In this document: positions 17,168 through 25,588 of the stretch, one piece after another | How the letters are laid out: the number at the start of each line of letters is the position of its first letter | Position numbering within the stretch: the stretch's first letter is position 1 | Assembly (NCBI RefSeq): GCF_021653975.1 | Contig: NZ_JAJKFK010000002.1 | Coordinates: 806,001-870,000 of the forward strand | Direction: 5' to 3' | Length of the DNA: 64,000 nt | Origin: Amycolatopsis sp. GM8 | GTDB taxonomy: Bacteria > Actinomycetota > Actinomycetes > Mycobacteriales > Pseudonocardiaceae | Made by a program: the position numbers and the translations under genes | The notes under the pieces: generated by a model | Database searches by the model: none | What the model saw: the letters and a program-made list of their open reading frames with translations, nothing else | What the model was told of the DNA's origin: nothing

Positions 17168-18079
17168 ATGACGGAAACGCTGGCAGGCAAGGTCGCCGTC
17201 GTCACGGGCGCGACCAGGGGATGTGGCAGGGCGATCGCGGTCGAGCTGGGCAGGCTCGGCGCGACGGTGTACGTCGCGGGGCGGACGACCCGGGAGTCGG
17301 CGTCGCCGATGGGGCGTGCCGAGACCATCGAGGAGACGGCCGAACTGGTGGAAGCCGCAGGTGGCCGGGGGATCGCCGTGCGTTGCGACTTCTCGTCGGT
17401 GTCCGATGTGGACGCTCTGCGGGCGCGGATCGACGGCCCGGTGCACGTGCTCGTCGACGACGTCTGGGGTGGGGACAGGTTCATCGAGTGGGACCTGCCG
17501 TACTGGGAGGCGGATCTCGACAAGACGCTGTCGATGGTGCACAACGCTGTCGATACTCACCTGATCGCTCTGCACCGGCTGTTGCCACTCGTGGTGCGGG
17601 AGCCCGGTGGTCTGGTGATCGAGGTTACCGACGGGGACAACGACGACTACGTCGGTCCGACCATCGGTTATCACGTGTCGAAAAGCAGCATTCGGGCGAT
17701 CGGCCGGGCGCTCGGGGTGGAGCTCGCGAAATTCGGGTGCACGGGAATGGCGGTCACGCCGGGATTCCTGCGTTCGGAAGCGATGCTCGAGGTGTTCGGA
17801 GTAACGGAGGGAAATTGGCGCGATGCGGTGGGTAAAATCGCACCGGTCGATTTCGCGGTGTCGGAAACGCCTACTTATGTTGCGCGTGCCGTCGCCGCAT
17901 TGGCGACCGATCCGGAGGTCTCCCGTTTCGCGGGCCGCACGCTAGCGTCGTGGACCTTGATGCACACCTACGGTTTCACCGACGCCGACGGCACCCAACC
18001 GGACTTCGGCCGCTGGCTCACCGAAGTCCGCGAGGCCGGCCTCGACCCAGCGACAGCCAACGCCGCACGGTTCCGGTGA
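17168..18079 (+). CDS. SDR family oxidoreductase
   Basis: A 303-residue short-chain dehydrogenase with VTGATRGCGRAIAVELG near residue 11 and the basic residue in AGRTTRES, which favours NADP(H). The catalytic tyrosine and lysine lie in GYHVSKSSIRA near residue 168. The second glycine of the usual TGxxxGIG motif context is GCG here. The C-terminus is longer than in classical SDRs, with a tail GFTDADGTQPDFGRWL. ATG 17168 is chosen; an upstream GTG would add atypical residues. The stop TGA abuts the toxin gene stop on the other strand (TGATCA). The substrate is unknown. Confidence 0.87.
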   Translation: MTETLAGKVAVVTGATRGCGRAIAVELGRLGATVYVAGRTTRESASPMGRAETIEETAELVEAAGGRGIAVRCDFSSVSDVDALRARIDGPVHVLVDDVWGGDRFIEWDLPYWEADLDKTLSMVHNAVDTHLIALHRLLPLVVREPGGLVIEVTDGDNDDYVGPTIGYHVSKSSIRAIGRALGVELAKFGCTGMAVTPGFLRSEAMLEVFGVTEGNWRDAVGKIAPVDFAVSETPTYVARAVAALATDPEVSRFAGRTLASWTLMHTYGFTDADGTQPDFGRWLTEVREAGLDPATANAARFR

Positions 18080-18370
18080 TCACTGTCCGAGATAGCGCTG
18101 GACCAGCTGGTACACGTCATCCCTGGTCGAGATCGTGACCACGAGGATCAGCAGCTCGCCGTCGTCGATCGTGTAGCAGATGCGATAGCCGCCCACGCGG
18201 ATCCGCCAAACTCCCGCCGCACCTTTGAGAAGCTTGACGCCCGGCGGCCGCGGATCGCCGGCGAGGTCCTCGATCGCATCTTCGATCGCCTCCGCGTGCT
18301 TCGGTTGCGAGCGCGCGAGCCTGTCGAGCATCTTCTGCGCTGGGCGAAGGATGCGGATCGAGTAGGGCAC
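18080..18370 (-). CDS. RelE/ParE family toxin
   Basis: This 96-residue protein fits the RelE-type mRNA interferase family: basic N-terminal helix RPAQKMLDRLARSQPKHA, then the beta-sheet core with GVWRIRVGGYRICYTIDD. The arginines of WRIRVGGYR and the segment LLILVVTISTRDDVY correspond to the catalytic face of RelE toxins. It would cleave ribosome-bound mRNA unless neutralised by the upstream Phd-like antitoxin. Its GTG start directly follows the antitoxin stop codon (TGAGTG), the usual antitoxin-first order. I infer an active pair because both frames are intact. Confidence 0.88.
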   Translation of the reverse strand: MPYSIRILRPAQKMLDRLARSQPKHAEAIEDAIEDLAGDPRPPGVKLLKGAAGVWRIRVGGYRICYTIDDGELLILVVTISTRDDVYQLVQRYLGQ

Positions 18371-18688
18371 TCACTCGCCTCGGCGGTCGCGGGAGGCGGT
18401 CCGCCGGACGAATGGCTGCGGCACGTTTTCACCTGCGGCCACGGCGGCCAGCGCGGCACGAACGGCTGTGAGATCGAAAGCGTCCTCGAGCTCTTCCAGG
18501 AGCTCGGCGGCCGGTGCCGGAACCAGCGCCGCGGCCCGCCTTCCGTGCTTGGTCAGGTACACCGTCTGGCCGCCGTACTCGACGTGGTTCGTGACCGGGC
18601 CGAGCGCCTCACGTGCCTCGGTCACGCTGATCTCGACCTGTACCTCGGGGTCCGTCCGCCGGTTGATGTCCACGTACAAAATGTACAT
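18371..18688 (-). CDS. Phd/YefM family antitoxin
   Basis: A small antitoxin of up to 105 residues. The family core begins ISVTEAREALGPVTNHVEYGG and includes YLTKHGRRAAALVP, which forms the N-terminal DNA-binding and dimerising domain. The acidic C-terminal tail (LLEELEDAFDLTAVRAAL) would wrap the RelE toxin. The start is uncertain: ATG 18688 lies inside a palindrome, while GTG 18673 would give a protein closer to the family's usual N-terminus. Neither has a clear ribosome binding site. It should repress its own promoter through that palindrome. Confidence 0.85.
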   Translation of the reverse strand: MYILYVDINRRTDPEVQVEISVTEAREALGPVTNHVEYGGQTVYLTKHGRRAAALVPAPAAELLEELEDAFDLTAVRAALAAVAAGENVPQPFVRRTASRDRRGE

Positions 18689-18691
18689 TTT
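18678..18691. promoter_or_regulatory. Autoregulatory operator of the toxin-antitoxin pair
   Basis: AAAATGTACATTTT (18678-18691) is a perfect 14-bp palindrome in an otherwise GC-rich region. It covers the possible antitoxin ATG and its likely -10 region. A second half-site, GTAC at 18674-18677, mirrors the central GTAC at 18683-18686. Phd/YefM antitoxins bind such palindromes with the toxin as co-repressor, so this is a strong operator candidate. Confidence 0.65.
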
Positions 18692-18709
18692 CGCCGCGTC
18701 GCCGGCAAC

Positions 18710-19363
18710 CTACTTCTGGCCCGGTCTGATCAGCCCCGTCTCGTAGGCCAGCACCACCGCCTGCACGCGGTCCCGCAGGCCGAGCTTCGCCAGGATCCGG
18801 CCGACGTGGGTTTTCACGGTCGCCTCGGAGAGGAACAGGGCCGCCGCGATCTCGACGTTCGACAGGCCCTTCGCGATCAGCACGAGCACCTCCCGCTCCC
18901 GCTCGGTCAGTGACTCCAGCTCCGATTCGTCCCGCAGCGCCCCGCCGCCGGCGATGAAACGGTCCAGCAGCCGCCGCGTCACGGAGGGCGAAACCACCGC
19001 ATCCCCGCTGGCCACCGCGTACAGCGCGGACACCAGGTCCGCCGGCGGCGTGTCCTTCAGCAGGAAGCCGCTGGCCCCACCCTGCAGCGCCGCGTACACG
19101 TACTCGTCCAGGTCGAAGGTCGTCATCACCAGCACCCGCGACGTCGCCGCCTCGACGATCTGTTTCGTCGCCTCCACCCCGTCGAGCACCGGCATCCGCA
19201 CGTCCATCAGCACCACATCCGGCCGCAGCTGTTCGGCCAGCCGCACCGCCTCGGCGCCGTCACCGGCCTCGCCGATCAAGTCGATGCCCTCCTGCGCGCC
19301 GAACACCATTCGGAACCCGGCGCGCATCAGCTCCTGATCGTCGACGACGACCACCCGGATCAC
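18710..19363 (-). CDS. NarL/FixJ-type response regulator
   Basis: This protein of 217 residues has a receiver domain with VVDDQ, the phospho-accepting aspartate in VVLMDVRMPVLDG and the lysine in GFLLKDTPP. A C-terminal LuxR helix-turn-helix follows (LTEREREVLVLIAKGLSNVE and LSEATVKTHVGRILAKLGL). The GTG start at 19363 overlaps the kinase stop (GTGA, 19360-19363). It pairs with the kinase just upstream. No transporter adjoins, so its targets are not evident. The downstream toxin-antitoxin genes are on the same strand 22 bases away but have their own operator. Confidence 0.95.
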   Translation of the reverse strand: MIRVVVVDDQELMRAGFRMVFGAQEGIDLIGEAGDGAEAVRLAEQLRPDVVLMDVRMPVLDGVEATKQIVEAATSRVLVMTTFDLDEYVYAALQGGASGFLLKDTPPADLVSALYAVASGDAVVSPSVTRRLLDRFIAGGGALRDESELESLTEREREVLVLIAKGLSNVEIAAALFLSEATVKTHVGRILAKLGLRDRVQAVVLAYETGLIRPGQK

Positions 19364-20562
19364 AGCGCCCTCACCGGCAGCGTCGCGTGCACCCGCCACC
19401 CACCGCCGGGCGCGGGGCCGACTTCGAGCGAACCGCCGTACACATTGGTGCGCTCCCGCATCCCGATCACGCCGTTGCCGCCCGGCAGCGGGCGTTCGAT
19501 CTGCACCGGCCCGTCCGCCGGCACCAGCGCTCGCGCCTTGCCCGCCCCGTCATCGGTCACGACGACGTCCACCAGTTCCTCCCCGCGCACGATCCGGACA
19601 TCCGCCCGCGCGCCCTGTCCCGCATGCTTCAACGTGTTCGTCAGTGACTCCTGCACGATCCGGTACACGCCGAGCGACACCCCGGCGGGCAGCCCGGCGA
19701 GCGTGCCCTCGATCCCCAACCCCACTGGCACCCCGGCCTGCCGCACCCGCTCGACCAGCTCCGCGAGCGACTCGGCGTCCGGCTGCGGAATCCTTGGCAC
19801 GCCGTCGCTTTCCTCGTTGCGCAACACCTCCAGCAGCCGCCGCAGCTCGGTGAGCGCCTCCCGGCCGGTGTTGGAGATCGTCTGCACCGCGCGCTCGGCC
19901 AGGTCGGGATTCGTGCGCAGCGCATAGGACGCGCCATCGGCCTGCACCACGATCACGCTCACCGCGTGCGCCACGACGTCGTGCAGCTCGCGCGCGATCC
20001 GGCCGCGTTCCTGCGCGACGGCGATCCGGCTGGCCTGGTCACGTTCGGTCTCCAGCAGATGCAACCGCGCTTCGACTTCCGTGTGGTAGGCCCGCCGCGC
20101 CCCGACGAACTCACCCAGCACCCACGAGAACGCGAACGTCAGCGCGACGACGACGATGACGATCCAGTTCGTGGGCTCCCAGCTGACCGCGAGCTGGACG
20201 GCACCGACGCCCGCCTGCGCCGCGAGGTACCAGCCCGCCTGCTTCCGGTTCACGTAGATGACCAGCGTGTACAGCGCGATCGCGCTGGCGATGAGGCTCG
20301 AGAAACCCAGTTGCAGCGTGCTGTGCAGCACGCTGACGGCCAGGACCACGTAGGCCACCGGGAGCGGCGCCCGCCGCCGGAACGTGATCGGCGCGGTCAT
20401 CAGCAGATCGACCGGCACCGCGATGTACCACGGCTTCATATTGCTCTGCTGCTGCGCCGAATCCGCCACCAACAGCAAGAGGTCGATCAACAGCAGCAGC
20501 GCCGCGAGCAGGCTGTCCCCGACCATGGGGTGCGCTCGCATCCACAGACTCAGTCGCCGCAC
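19360..20562 (-). CDS. HisKA_3-type sensor histidine kinase
   Basis: This 400-residue kinase begins with five or six membrane spans in the first 150 residues (DSLLAALLLLIDLLLLVADS is the first), then a cytoplasmic linker with ARLHLLETERDQASRIA. The phospho-accepting histidine is in IARELHDVVAHAVSVIV, the N-box is QESLTNTLKHA, and the G-box is GVIGMRERTNV. Hydrophobic spans without a sizeable extracellular loop suggest sensing within the membrane, as in DesK-like kinases. GTG 20562 or the ATG seven codons later at 20541 may be the start. It is divergent from the dynamin operon, with about 120 bases between the starts. Confidence 0.93.
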   Translation of the reverse strand: MRRLSLWMRAHPMVGDSLLAALLLLIDLLLLVADSAQQQSNMKPWYIAVPVDLLMTAPITFRRRAPLPVAYVVLAVSVLHSTLQLGFSSLIASAIALYTLVIYVNRKQAGWYLAAQAGVGAVQLAVSWEPTNWIVIVVVALTFAFSWVLGEFVGARRAYHTEVEARLHLLETERDQASRIAVAQERGRIARELHDVVAHAVSVIVVQADGASYALRTNPDLAERAVQTISNTGREALTELRRLLEVLRNEESDGVPRIPQPDAESLAELVERVRQAGVPVGLGIEGTLAGLPAGVSLGVYRIVQESLTNTLKHAGQGARADVRIVRGEELVDVVVTDDGAGKARALVPADGPVQIERPLPGGNGVIGMRERTNVYGGSLEVGPAPGGGWRVHATLPVRAL

Positions 20563-20684
20563 CTGTACACCCTAGGTCCCCGGCCATCGACTCCGCGTCA
20601 TCCAGCGGTAGCACCTTTCGTAGGTCCAGGGAACGATTCGTGGCAGGATTCGGACGCCGTGCGAACTGCGGGGAGGGGCGAGGA

Positions 20685-22235
20685 GTGACGGACCAGGGCC
20701 GGTTGGCCGGCCCTTTGTCGAGGTCGGTGGCCAACCTGTGCCAGCGGCTGCAGCCGCAGGTGTCCGCGCGCACGGCGGCCGGGTTCGCCGAGGTCGTCCG
20801 CCGGCTCGGCGCGCCGTTGCAGGTCGCGGTCGCCGGGCGGATCAAGTCCGGCAAGTCCACCCTCGTCAACGCCCTGATCGGCCGCCGCGTCGCGCCGACC
20901 GACGTCGGTGAGTGCACGCGGCTGGTCACCCGGTTCCAGTACGGCACGGTGGACCGCATCGAGGTCGTGTTCAAGACCGGCCGCAAGCAGGTGCTGCCGT
21001 TCGGCCCGGACGGGGGCATCCCCGCCGAGCTGGGTGTGGACATCGCCGAGGTGTCGCATATCGAGGCGTACCTGACGAACGCGGCCCTGCAGGGCATGAC
21101 CGTCATCGACACCCCGGGCCTCGGCTCGCTCGACGCCGCGTCGGTGTCGCGCACCGAAGAGCTGCTCGGCGCCGCGAAGCAGGTCGAGGGCACGGAAGAC
21201 CCAGGCGACCTCGACGACACCTCGCGCAACGCGGTCGCCGGCGCGGAGGCCGTCCTTTATGTAGTGACGCAGGGCGTGCGCGCCGACGACCAGCAGGCGC
21301 TCGCCGCGTTCACCGCCGCCACCGCGAGCCGCGAGGCCGGGCCGGTCAACGCGATCGCGGTGCTCAACAAGGCGGACACCATCGCCCCCGAGTCCGTGCA
21401 GGGCGCGGGCAACGACATCTGGAAGGCCGCCACCATCCTCGCCGAGAAGCAGGCCGCGCTGCTCAAACCGCGGGTCGCCGACGTGCTGCCGGTGATCGGG
21501 CTGATCGCCGAGTCGGCCGAGTCCGGCCAGTTCACCTCGGCCGACGCCGAGACACTGCGCCAGCTGTCCACTTTGGACGAAGCGACGCTCGACACGATGC
21601 TGATCGCGACGGACATCTTCACCAGCTGGGAATGCGATGTCCCGACCGGAACCCGCTTGCGGCTGCTGGAAAAGCTCGACCTGTACGGCGTCCGCCGGGC
21701 GATCGAAGCGATCCGCGCCGACCCGCGGATCACCGCTGGCGCACTGCGCCGGGTCCTGCTGGACGCGTCCGGGCTGGCCGGGGTCCGGTCCCGGCTCACC
21801 GTCGTGTTCGCCGCCCGCGCCGACGGGATCAAGGCCGCCGCCGCGCTCGCCTCGGTCACCGCACTCGCCCATGCCTCCGGCGATCCCGCCGAGCGCCAGC
21901 GGGTGCACGACGCGATCGAGGTGCTGCTCGCGAGGCCCGAGGCGCACCAGTTGCGCCTGCTGGAAGCGCTGACGCTGGTGGTCGCCGGCGCGGTCGACAT
22001 GCCCGAGGACCTCGCCGAGGAGGTGCTGCGGGTCGGCAGCAACGCCGAGATCGACGCCCAGCTCGGGATGGCCGGCGGGGCGCGGGCCGAGCTCGCGGCA
22101 CACGCGCTGGAGCGGGCCGGCTGGTGGCGCTCGTTCGCGTCGTTCGGCGCCACGCCCGCGCAGAGCCGGGTGGCGCACGTCGTGCACCGCGCGTATTTCC
22201 TTATTTGGCAACAACTCCGCGAGAACCGGGGGTGA
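20685..22235 (+). CDS. Dynamin-like GTPase without membrane anchor
   Basis: This protein of 516 residues has a dynamin-type GTPase domain: G1 VAGRIKSGKSTLVNAL (near residue 50), G2 threonine region GECTRLVTRF, G3 VIDTPGLGS (near 142) and G4 LNKAD (near 228). The rest is helical and without a hydrophobic hairpin, so it probably acts with the membrane-anchored partner encoded two genes on. Such pairs (IniA/IniC in mycobacteria, DynA/DynB in Streptomyces) remodel membranes during stress or septation. The GTG at 20685 follows a strong GGGGAGGGGCGAGGAG region. It is first in a tightly packed three-gene operon. Confidence 0.88.
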   Translation: MTDQGRLAGPLSRSVANLCQRLQPQVSARTAAGFAEVVRRLGAPLQVAVAGRIKSGKSTLVNALIGRRVAPTDVGECTRLVTRFQYGTVDRIEVVFKTGRKQVLPFGPDGGIPAELGVDIAEVSHIEAYLTNAALQGMTVIDTPGLGSLDAASVSRTEELLGAAKQVEGTEDPGDLDDTSRNAVAGAEAVLYVVTQGVRADDQQALAAFTAATASREAGPVNAIAVLNKADTIAPESVQGAGNDIWKAATILAEKQAALLKPRVADVLPVIGLIAESAESGQFTSADAETLRQLSTLDEATLDTMLIATDIFTSWECDVPTGTRLRLLEKLDLYGVRRAIEAIRADPRITAGALRRVLLDASGLAGVRSRLTVVFAARADGIKAAAALASVTALAHASGDPAERQRVHDAIEVLLARPEAHQLRLLEALTLVVAGAVDMPEDLAEEVLRVGSNAEIDAQLGMAGGARAELAAHALERAGWWRSFASFGATPAQSRVAHVVHRAYFLIWQQLRENRG

Positions 22236-22240
22236 GCGGG

Positions 22241-22684
22241 ATGCCTGCGTGGTTTCGCCGGGAGCCGGCTCCCGAAGCGGACGATCCGACCGGGCAGATC
22301 CCTGCCCTGAGCATGGCGAAGATCATCGAGGAGGCGGACGGAACCGGGACGGCGGACGATGCGTCGGAACCCGACGTGAAGTCCGTGTTGGACCGGGCGC
22401 TGGCCGATCGTCAGGCGCTCATTCAGCTGTGCCTCTACGCGCTCGACCGGGCTCGGAGCGGCGGTGTGGTCGAGCGCATCGAACAGGGCCTGGCGGGGAT
22501 CGGGGTGACCGCGGTCCGCCCGGACGGGCAGCGGTTCGACCCGTCGAGACACGAAGCCGGCGGTGCGGTCGCGACCGACGACCCGGCGCTGGACGGCGTG
22601 GTCGCGGAGACCGAGGTCGTCGGCTTCGCCGATCACGACCACCTGCTGCGCGCGCCGATCGTCACGGTATACACGAGGCGATGA
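22241..22684 (+). CDS. GrpE-like nucleotide exchange factor domain protein
   Basis: A 147-residue protein placed between two dynamin-like GTPases. The C-terminal half matches the beta-wing domain of GrpE: RFDPSRHEAGGAV near residue 97, corresponding to the FDP-HEAV block, and VVAETEVVGFADHDHLLRAP, corresponding to the segment before the final strand. The central part is helical but far shorter than the long GrpE coiled coil, and the first 45 residues are acidic and probably disordered. GrpE releases ADP from DnaK; no dnaK gene is seen here. ATG 22241 has GGGGGTGA five bases upstream; a GTG at 22232 overlapping the previous stop is possible. Its stop overlaps the next gene (ATGA). Confidence 0.75.
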   Translation: MPAWFRREPAPEADDPTGQIPALSMAKIIEEADGTGTADDASEPDVKSVLDRALADRQALIQLCLYALDRARSGGVVERIEQGLAGIGVTAVRPDGQRFDPSRHEAGGAVATDDPALDGVVAETEVVGFADHDHLLRAPIVTVYTRR

Positions 22685-24507
22685 CTGTCACCGCGCTGCC
22701 CAACCAGGTCAAGCAGGCCCGCGACGCGCTGCTGACGGTGCTGCGCGAGAACGACGCGCAGGCGGCCAAGTGGGTCGAGGACATCCGCCGGGCCCGTCCG
22801 CGCAAGCCGTCCGTCGTGGTGGTCGGCGAGACCAACCGCGGCAAGAGTTCGCTGGTCAACGCCCTGCTGGCGACGCCGGGGCTGTCCCCCGTCGATGCCG
22901 ACGTGGCCACCGCGACCTACCTCGTGTTCGACCACGCGCCGGCGTGGGCAGCGCAGGCCTGCTATCCGGGCCAGCTCGCCCCGGTCGGCATCCCGCTGGA
23001 CGAGCTCGCCCGCTGGGTCTCGGCAGCGCACGAGCTGCCCGAAGGTCAGCTCCCGCCGCGCTACGTCGAGGTGACCGGCCCGGTGCCGATCCTGGAGCGG
23101 GTGTCCATAGTGGACACTCCGGGGGTCGGCGGGCTGAACTCGATGCACGGTGAGCTGGCGATGGAGGCCGCGGCCAACGCGACCGCGCTGCTGTTCGTGG
23201 TCGACGCGTCGGCCCCGTTCACGGCCGGCGAGCTGGACTTCCTGCGCCGGATGGGCGACCGCGTGGAGACCGTGTTCTTCACGCTGTCCAAAACGGACCA
23301 GTTCCGTGGCTGGCGCGAGGTGCTCGAAGCCGACCGGCAGCTGCTGGACGAGCACGCGCCGCGGTTCGCCGACAGCCTGTTCCATCCGGTCTCGGCCAGG
23401 ATGTTCGAGATGGCGGGCCGGGCGCCGAACGAGCAGGCCGCGACGATGTTGCGCGAGCAGTCCGGCGTGATCGGGCTGCAGGCGGCGATGCAGGAGCAGC
23501 TCGTCGGCCGGTCGGCGATGCTCGGCGAGGCCAACACGTTGCGCGCGCTCGCCACCGCGTTCGGCGAGCGGCAGGCGATCCTCAAGGCGGAGCAGCGCGC
23601 GCTGTCCTCCGGCGAGGCCGAAGCCGAAGCGCTGCGCGCCCGCCGGGACGACCTGGGGGTTCAGCGTCGCTCGTCGACCCGCGGCTGGCAGCTGCGGTTG
23701 CGTGGCGAGATCCAGCGCGCGCGGGTCGAGCTCGGGCACGAGTCGAGCCGCCAGATGCGGGACGCGCAGTCGTGGTTCCGCGCTCAGATCGACAGTGCGA
23801 AGCGTGAGCAGCTGCAAGGGCTGCCGCAGCAGGTGGACGCGGCGCTGCAGATGATTTCGCAGCGGGTGTCGGCGGCCATGGCGCACCGGCTCAACCGGGT
23901 CACCGACATCGCGCTGGCCGACCTGTTCTCCGCCGAGGAGCTGGACCTCATCCGAGCCCAGTTCCTGCGTGCCGGCGGTCCGCAGGTGGTGCTGCGGGCG
24001 CCGGACAAGCGGCCGCCGACGCCCGAGGACAAGCTGCTGGTGTTCATGGGCGTCTCGGGCGGGGTGGGTGCGGGCAAGATCGCCGCGCTGCCGCTGGCCG
24101 GGTTCGCGCTGCTCAACCCCATCGTGCTGCCCGCGACGATCGTGATCGGGCTCGGCGCGGGCTGGTGGATGGCGCGGACCCGCAAGCACGCGGCCGACAA
24201 GCAGCACATGCGGCAGTGGCTCGTCGAGTCCATCGCCGACGCCCGCTCGACGCTCGACCAGCTGGTCGCCGAGCAGCTCATCGAGGCCGAGCAGCAGCTT
24301 TCACTCGCCCTCGACGACGCGCTGGGCCGGCGTATCGAGGCCATCGAGGCGGAGCTGAAGGAAGTGGACAAAGCGATAAAGATGGACGCGCAGGAGCGAA
24401 CGCGCCAGCTCGCCGAGCTGAACCGGTCGATCCGCGAGGTCGGCGACGGGCGGGACCGCGCGGAGAACCTGTTGTCCCGCCTCCGGACCGTCCGCGACCA
24501 GCACTGA
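22681..24507 (+). CDS. Dynamin-like GTPase with C-terminal membrane hairpin
   Basis: This protein of 608 residues has G1 VVGETNRGKSSLVNALL (near residue 46), G3 VDTPGVGGLNS (near 141) and G4 LSKTDQF (near 202), where SKTD replaces the usual TKAD. Long helical segments follow (residues 290-440), then two hydrophobic stretches around residues 455-495 (AALPLAGFALLNPIVLPATI and the next span). These should insert as a hairpin into the membrane, as in bacterial dynamins. A final coiled coil covers residues 500-605. Its ATG overlaps the GrpE-like gene stop, so all three genes are translationally linked. Likely role: GTP-driven membrane remodelling or protection. Confidence 0.87.
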   Translation: MTVTALPNQVKQARDALLTVLRENDAQAAKWVEDIRRARPRKPSVVVVGETNRGKSSLVNALLATPGLSPVDADVATATYLVFDHAPAWAAQACYPGQLAPVGIPLDELARWVSAAHELPEGQLPPRYVEVTGPVPILERVSIVDTPGVGGLNSMHGELAMEAAANATALLFVVDASAPFTAGELDFLRRMGDRVETVFFTLSKTDQFRGWREVLEADRQLLDEHAPRFADSLFHPVSARMFEMAGRAPNEQAATMLREQSGVIGLQAAMQEQLVGRSAMLGEANTLRALATAFGERQAILKAEQRALSSGEAEAEALRARRDDLGVQRRSSTRGWQLRLRGEIQRARVELGHESSRQMRDAQSWFRAQIDSAKREQLQGLPQQVDAALQMISQRVSAAMAHRLNRVTDIALADLFSAEELDLIRAQFLRAGGPQVVLRAPDKRPPTPEDKLLVFMGVSGGVGAGKIAALPLAGFALLNPIVLPATIVIGLGAGWWMARTRKHAADKQHMRQWLVESIADARSTLDQLVAEQLIEAEQQLSLALDDALGRRIEAIEAELKEVDKAIKMDAQERTRQLAELNRSIREVGDGRDRAENLLSRLRTVRDQH

Positions 24508-24605
24508 TCACGGTGGAGTCCGGCTGGTTGTGCCAGGGAACCGAACCGGCATACGGTAAGTCCAAGTTCCCGATCACATACCTCGGAAGTGGGGAGAAGC
24601 GGGCC

Positions 24606-25286
24606 GTGTGGATCGACGAGACTGGTGGCGCGGACACGACGGGCACCGGGCACGAGGGCGAGCTGGAAATCTCGGTCGAAGGCCAGACGTACACCGCCGA
24701 GGAGAACTTCGACATTGACCACGACGGTCATGACGACGCGGTCCGCCTCGACAACTCCGACGGCACCATCACCGCGTATGTCGACACCGATGGCGACGGC
24801 CACGCGGACCAGTACCTGCACACCGACACTCAGGGCAACGTCGTCGACATGGCGCGGTTCGACGCGAACACCGGCGACTGGATCGCCGACGGCACCGGCC
24901 CGTCCGGCGGCACCGACAGCCAGGCCGGGCACCAGGGCGACATCACCGCGGATCTCGCCGACGGCACGGTCGATCTCGGGCACGCGACGGTCGACAGTGA
25001 CAACGACGGCACCGCCGACACCGCCGTGCTGACCGACCAGGACGGCAACACCCGGCTGTTCACCGATCTCGACGGCGACGGCAAGGCCGACGTGCAGACG
25101 ATCATCACGCCCGACGGCGAGTCGCACACCTACGAGCACACCGGTCCCGGCGAGTGGACCGAGGCGCCCGCGGCCGGCGGCGTGAGCGGCGACAGCGACC
25201 AGCTCTGGGGCGGCGGGCACGACACGGTCGTCGAGGGCGTGGCCAAGATCGACTCCGGCACCGGGCAGTGGATCTCGCAGAACTGA
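24606..25286 (+). CDS. Acidic protein with DxDxDG calcium-binding-like repeats
   Basis: This 226-residue acidic protein contains at least four segments of the EF-loop form: DIDHDGHDDAV, DTDGDGHADQY, DSDNDGTADTAV and DLDGDGKADVQ. These are typical of calcium-binding loops in secreted repeat proteins. Its N-terminus (VWIDETGGADTTGTGHEGEL) shows no signal peptide. I recall similar actinobacterial proteins under the label DUF6802, without known function. The GTG at 24606 has GGGGAG nine bases upstream. It lies 98 bases after the dynamin operon on the same strand, and may be a separate unit. Calcium binding is inferred from motif shape only. Confidence 0.75.
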   Translation: MWIDETGGADTTGTGHEGELEISVEGQTYTAEENFDIDHDGHDDAVRLDNSDGTITAYVDTDGDGHADQYLHTDTQGNVVDMARFDANTGDWIADGTGPSGGTDSQAGHQGDITADLADGTVDLGHATVDSDNDGTADTAVLTDQDGNTRLFTDLDGDGKADVQTIITPDGESHTYEHTGPGEWTEAPAAGGVSGDSDQLWGGGHDTVVEGVAKIDSGTGQWISQN

Positions 25287-25291
25287 ACCAG

Positions 25292-25342
25292 CGCACAACG
25301 AGGCCGGCTTCCCGTACCGGGGAGCCGGTTTGTCGTTGTGCG
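25292..25342 (+). terminator. Long two-part hairpin after the calcium-repeat gene
   Basis: CGCACAACGA (25292-25301) pairs with TCGTTGTGCG (25333-25342). Inside it CCGGCTTCCC (25304-25313) pairs with GGGGAGCCGG (25319-25328) with one wobble. The combined stem of 20 pairs starts 6 bases after the stop codon and is probably a terminator, though the T-rich part lies within the stem. Confidence 0.55.
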
Positions 25343-25501
25343 GGTATCGGGGAGATCACGCGGTACTCGGAAATCCTTTTGCGCTAGGCCGGTTCAGCGA
25401 TATCTGAATCGATTCCCTGATCGTTCTTGTGAGAGAACTGACAGCTCAGGGCTCGGTTACCCGCCGGTCCTACCGCTAATCTCAAGGAATCCCAATTTCC
25501 A

Positions 25502-25588
25502 GCACACCGGTCGCCAGCCGGTGTGCGAAGCCATTCGGTCGCCGGCGATGGAGCCCGCTTCCGGACAGCACGTCCGGTCGCGGGCTCC
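25502..25588 (+). promoter_or_regulatory. Two stem-loops in the pckG leader
   Basis: Stem 1 is GCACACCGG (25502-25510) with CCGGTGTGC (25518-25526). Stem 2 is GGAGCCCGC (25550-25558) with GCGGGCTCC (25580-25588), enclosing CCGGAC/GTCCGG. The 3' arm of stem 2 runs into CTCCT (25585-25589), which is also complementary to AGGAG of the ribosome binding site (25602-25606). Thus stem 2 and a stem hiding the ribosome binding site exclude each other. The pairings are seen in the sequence; regulation is inferred. Confidence 0.45.
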
